This document shows positions 16,048-16,211 of a stretch of DNA of 16,211 nucleotides, one piece after another. The notes beneath the pieces were generated by a model. The model searched no databases, was not told the origin of the DNA, and saw nothing but the letters and a program-made list of their open reading frames with translations. The stretch is taken from positions 1 through 16,211 of the forward strand of contig CAJOPM010000158.1 in the NCBI GenBank assembly GCA_905236225.1, in the 5' to 3' direction. The position numbers were made by a program, and so were the translations under genes. The stretch's first letter is position 1. Every line of letters begins with the position of its first letter. The DNA is from an uncultured Eubacterium sp. Lineage in GTDB: Bacteria; Bacillota; Clostridia; Lachnospirales; Lachnospiraceae.

Positions 16048-16065
16048 AGTTACGATTAAGTAACT
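16048..16065. promoter_or_regulatory. Candidate operator for the HxlR-type regulator
   Basis: AGTTAC (16048-16053) and GTAACT (16060-16065) are perfect inverted 6-mers separated by 6 bp. On the minus strand, ACTTAAT is also present twice as a direct repeat in the same stretch. The site covers the expected transcription start (about 16064) of the promoter at 16071-16099, where a bound dimer would block transcription. Assignment to this particular regulator is by proximity. Confidence 0.5.
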
Positions 16066-16070
16066 CATAC

Positions 16071-16099
16071 ATTCTAAAATAGATTGTAATAATAGTCAA
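16071..16099 (-). promoter_or_regulatory. Sigma-A promoter of the HxlR-aldo/keto reductase unit
   Basis: TTGACT (-35, 16099-16094; 5/6) and TAGAAT (-10, 16076-16071; 5/6) are separated by 17 bases on the minus strand. The expected start is near 16064, giving a leader of about 40 bases with GGGAGG before the ATG at 16023. Confidence 0.75.
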
Positions 16100-16126
16100 G
16101 CCCTAACGAAGGGATTCTACCTATTT

Positions 16127-16148
16127 CAAGTCTCGCTCGCGAGACTTG
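16127..16148. repeat. 22-bp palindromic hairpin repeat, copy 2
   Basis: Arms CAAGTCTCGC and GCGAGACTTG pair perfectly over 10 bp around the centre TC. The copy at 7450-7471 differs only at one stem pair (A-T there, T-A here). It lies upstream of the HxlR promoter and is not followed by a T-run on either strand, so it does not look like a terminator. Confidence 0.8.
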
Positions 16149-16202
16149 GCGCGAGATTTGCGTCAGCGGAGCTGACATATTTCATATGCAAATCTTTAGC
16201 GC
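16149..16202. repeat. Cloverleaf-like three-way hairpin structure
   Basis: An outer stem AGATTTGC (16154-16161) with GCAAATCT (16188-16195) encloses two adjacent hairpins: GTCAGC-GGA-GCTGAC (16162-16176) and ATAT-TTC-ATAT (16177-16187). The inner hairpins fill the enclosed space exactly, without unpaired junction bases. GCGC at 16149-16152 and 16199-16202 could extend the outer stem across small bulges. It directly follows hairpin copy 2. There is no anticodon-type loop or other tRNA feature, so it is not a tRNA; it may continue beyond the window edge. Confidence 0.6.
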
Positions 16203-16211
16203 ATCAAAAGC

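Noticed and set aside
16149..16202. tRNA gene, because of the cloverleaf-like folding
   Set aside because: It has only two internal hairpins, with 3-base loops, and no anticodon, T or D loop consensus.

Overview
The window is an AT-rich bacterial chromosome segment (impression: mid-30s % GC, not computed) in which every gene I can support lies on the minus strand. The gene content, strong AGGAGG-type ribosome binding sites, HxlR and Fe-S aldo/keto reductase families, and above all a DUF5717-DUF5716-like gene pair point to a Clostridia member, most likely Lachnospiraceae (Butyrivibrio/Pseudobutyrivibrio/Agathobacter-like). This placement is inference; no rRNA or tRNA gene is present.

Read in the direction of transcription (high to low coordinates) there are three units. 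(1) 16023-14434: an HxlR-family redox/stress-type regulator followed 3 bp later by an aldo/keto reductase with a C-terminal 2x[4Fe-4S] ferredoxin domain, driven by a good sigma-A promoter (TTGACT-17-TAGAAT) with an inverted repeat over the expected start of transcription. (2) 14323-7582: a tightly packed four-gene operon behind a near-perfect promoter (TTGCGC-17-TATAAT). It encodes an 1164-aa beta/alpha-solenoid protein (DUF5717-like), a degenerate Hsp70/actin-fold protein (DUF5716-like), a small TPR-like helical protein, and a coiled-coil protein with two central membrane helices. No function is known to me; this is the most interesting part of the window. (3) 7211-1: a vitamin B5/CoA operon, panG (DUF2520-type ketopantoate reductase)-panB-panC-panD-coaBC, continuing without a gap into gltX and a UvrD/PcrA-type helicase cut by the window edge. 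Junctions are 4-bp and 1-bp overlaps, 15 and 10 bp gaps, a directly abutting pair and a 26-bp overlap, so co-translation is likely.

Two non-coding stretches hold more structure than expected. The 370-bp gap between units 2 and 3 contains a chain of perfect hairpins, one of which resembles the 3' hairpins of IS200/IS605 elements, and a direct repeat. The 130 bp at the right edge contain a second copy of one of these hairpins, carrying a compensatory base-pair change, and a cloverleaf-like three-way junction. These look like a family of structured intergenic repeats.

Several starts were moved from the longest open frame: panG to TTG 7211, panD to ATG 4687, coaBC to ATG 4287 and the coiled-coil gene to GTG 8787, in each case from ribosome binding site position and family alignment.
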